Shown: piece after piece, positions 16,063 through 16,724 of the stretch | How positions within the stretch are numbered: position 1 is the stretch's first letter | How the letters are laid out: each line of letters starts with the position of its first letter | From: CAZCAC01 sp964496575 | GTDB lineage: Bacteria; Planctomycetota; UBA1135; GCA-002686595 | Assembly (NCBI GenBank): GCA_964496575.1 | Contig: CAZCAC010000164.1 | Location: forward strand, 1 to 16,724 | Length of the DNA: 16,724 bases | Direction of reading: 5' to 3' | Notes under the pieces: generated by a model | What the model was told of the DNA's origin: nothing | Seen by the model: the letters and a program-made list of their open reading frames with translations, nothing else | Databases searched by the model: none | Position numbers and translations under genes: made by a program

Positions 16063-16082
16063 TCACTCAGTCACTCAGAAGG
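16014..16082 (+). repeat. Intergenic hairpin repeat, copy B
   Basis: This is the second copy of the element described at 10851-10918, in the same orientation. The hairpin arm and pyrimidine tail are conserved up to CTCAGAAGG (16074-16082). The end of this copy overlaps the last codons and TGA stop (16075-16077) of the minus-strand lyase gene. The two copies bracket the HzsA-related and carboxypeptidase-regulatory-like genes. Confidence 0.7.
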
Positions 16083-16724
16083 CCCACTCCGCCTTCGGCT
16101 TGAACCTCCCCTGGAAGAACCTCAGCACGGCGGGCTCGTAGGTGAACTCCAGCCCGCTGATCTCGGAGCGGCGGTCCCACAGCCGCTTGATCCCATCGAC
16201 GACGAAATCGAAGTGGGAGTTGGAATAGACCCTGCGCGGAATCGTGAGTCGCACCAGCTCGAGCTTCGGACGGTAGTTCTCGCCGGTCTCGGGGTTGCGA
16301 CCCTTGGAAACGTTGCCGCGTTCCATCGCCCGCACGCCCGTCTCGATGAAGATCGCCGCCGCGAGCGCCTGGCCCGGGAACTCGTCCTGATCGAGGTGCG
16401 GTAGGAACTCTTTCGCGTTGATGAAGATCGCGTGCGAGCCCGGAGGCTCCACGATCGGGATGCCCGCGGCCTGCAGTCGGCGACCCAGCTCCTGGGTCTG
16501 CTCGACGCGCGCGGCGATGTAGTCATCGTCGAGGGAATCTAGCAGGCCGCGACGCAGCGCCTCGATGTCCTTGGGATCGAGGCCGCCCGTGCTGACCTCG
16601 CCCTCCCACAGGCGCAGCATCCGACGGAACTGCTCGGCCAGGGCGGCGTTGTTGCAGGCCAGCAGGCCGCCCATGTTGACCATGAAGTCCTTCTTGCAGC
16701 TGATCGTGCAGCCGTCGCCGTAGC
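16075..16724 (-). CDS. Tyrosine phenol-lyase/tryptophanase family enzyme, C-terminal part
   Basis: The frame enters from the right edge and ends at TGA (16075-16077), giving about 216 of the family's usual 450-470 residues. The ATG at 16681-16683 is internal: the residues before it, YGDGCTISCKKD, are the conserved pyridoxal-phosphate segment, with the Schiff-base lysine one of the KK pair (16690-16695). Later matches are MGGLL, DQDEFPGQALAAAIF, ETGVRAMERG, LTIPRRVY (the Arg that binds the substrate carboxylate) and FTYEPAVLRFF. These enzymes cleave tyrosine to phenol, or tryptophan to indole, with release of pyruvate and ammonia. The MERG segment and the IPIVEPPGSHAIF block look more like tyrosine phenol-lyase, where I recall an Arg for phenol specificity; tryptophanases usually have a hydrophobic residue there. 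The choice between the two needs the missing N-terminal half. Cytoplasmic, PLP-dependent. Confidence 0.88.
   Translation of the reverse strand, partial: YGDGCTISCKKDFMVNMGGLLACNNAALAEQFRRMLRLWEGEVSTGGLDPKDIEALRRGLLDSLDDDYIAARVEQTQELGRRLQAAGIPIVEPPGSHAIFINAKEFLPHLDQDEFPGQALAAAIFIETGVRAMERGNVSKGRNPETGENYRPKLELVRLTIPRRVYSNSHFDFVVDGIKRLWDRRSEISGLEFTYEPAVLRFFQGRFKPKAEWAF

Noticed and set aside
1..16724. CRISPR arrays, tRNA or rRNA genes, transposases
   Set aside because: I saw no regularly spaced repeats, cloverleaf-like sequence, rRNA signature or transposase motif.

Overview
The window is GC-rich bacterial DNA with a marked C/G preference at third codon positions, and most of its complete genes encode large exported proteins. 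The best guess for the source is a planctomycete (phylum Planctomycetota). The grounds are an HzsA-related multiheme protein, a choice-of-anchor L protein, SBBP beta-propeller and carboxypeptidase-regulatory-like repeat proteins, and a shared C-terminal domain (CPCGN ... CG.xFN.SNGY) that I associate from memory with that phylum. No rRNA, tRNA or taxonomic marker is present, so the assignment is an inference.

Layout. Positions 2-124 (+) are the tail of an unidentified gene. It converges on a Tat-exported protein with an L-fucose/arabinose isomerase-like C-terminal fold (156-1634, -). Upstream of that, on the same strand, is a choice-of-anchor L surface protein (1909-3639, -), separated by a 274-nt spacer that holds a 108-nt imperfect inverted repeat. 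A 720-nt divergent spacer without a credible gene leads to a lipoprotein with Ig-like and glycine-rich regions (4360-7838, +). Its reading frame is broken at a run of ten G. An SBBP-repeat protein (7863-10700, -) converges on it. A 345-nt divergent spacer leads to a triheme HzsA-related protein (11046-13844, +) and a carboxypeptidase-regulatory-like repeat protein (14041-15990, +). The right edge carries the C-terminal part of a tyrosine phenol-lyase/tryptophanase family enzyme (16075-16724, -).

How the genes relate. There is no obvious metabolic operon: strands alternate and most gaps have room for separate promoters and terminators. The common theme is secretion. Two proteins end in the same C-terminal domain of about 155 residues attached to unrelated passengers, which looks like a sorting or anchoring tail. 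The HzsA-related protein carries three CxxCH heme sites and must mature outside the cytoplasm, but no hydrazine synthase partner genes are present, so an anammox role is not supported.

Most notable items: the G10 frame break, the shared C-terminal domain, the triheme HzsA-like protein, two related intergenic hairpin repeats bracketing 11046-15990, and the long inverted repeat after the choice-of-anchor L gene.
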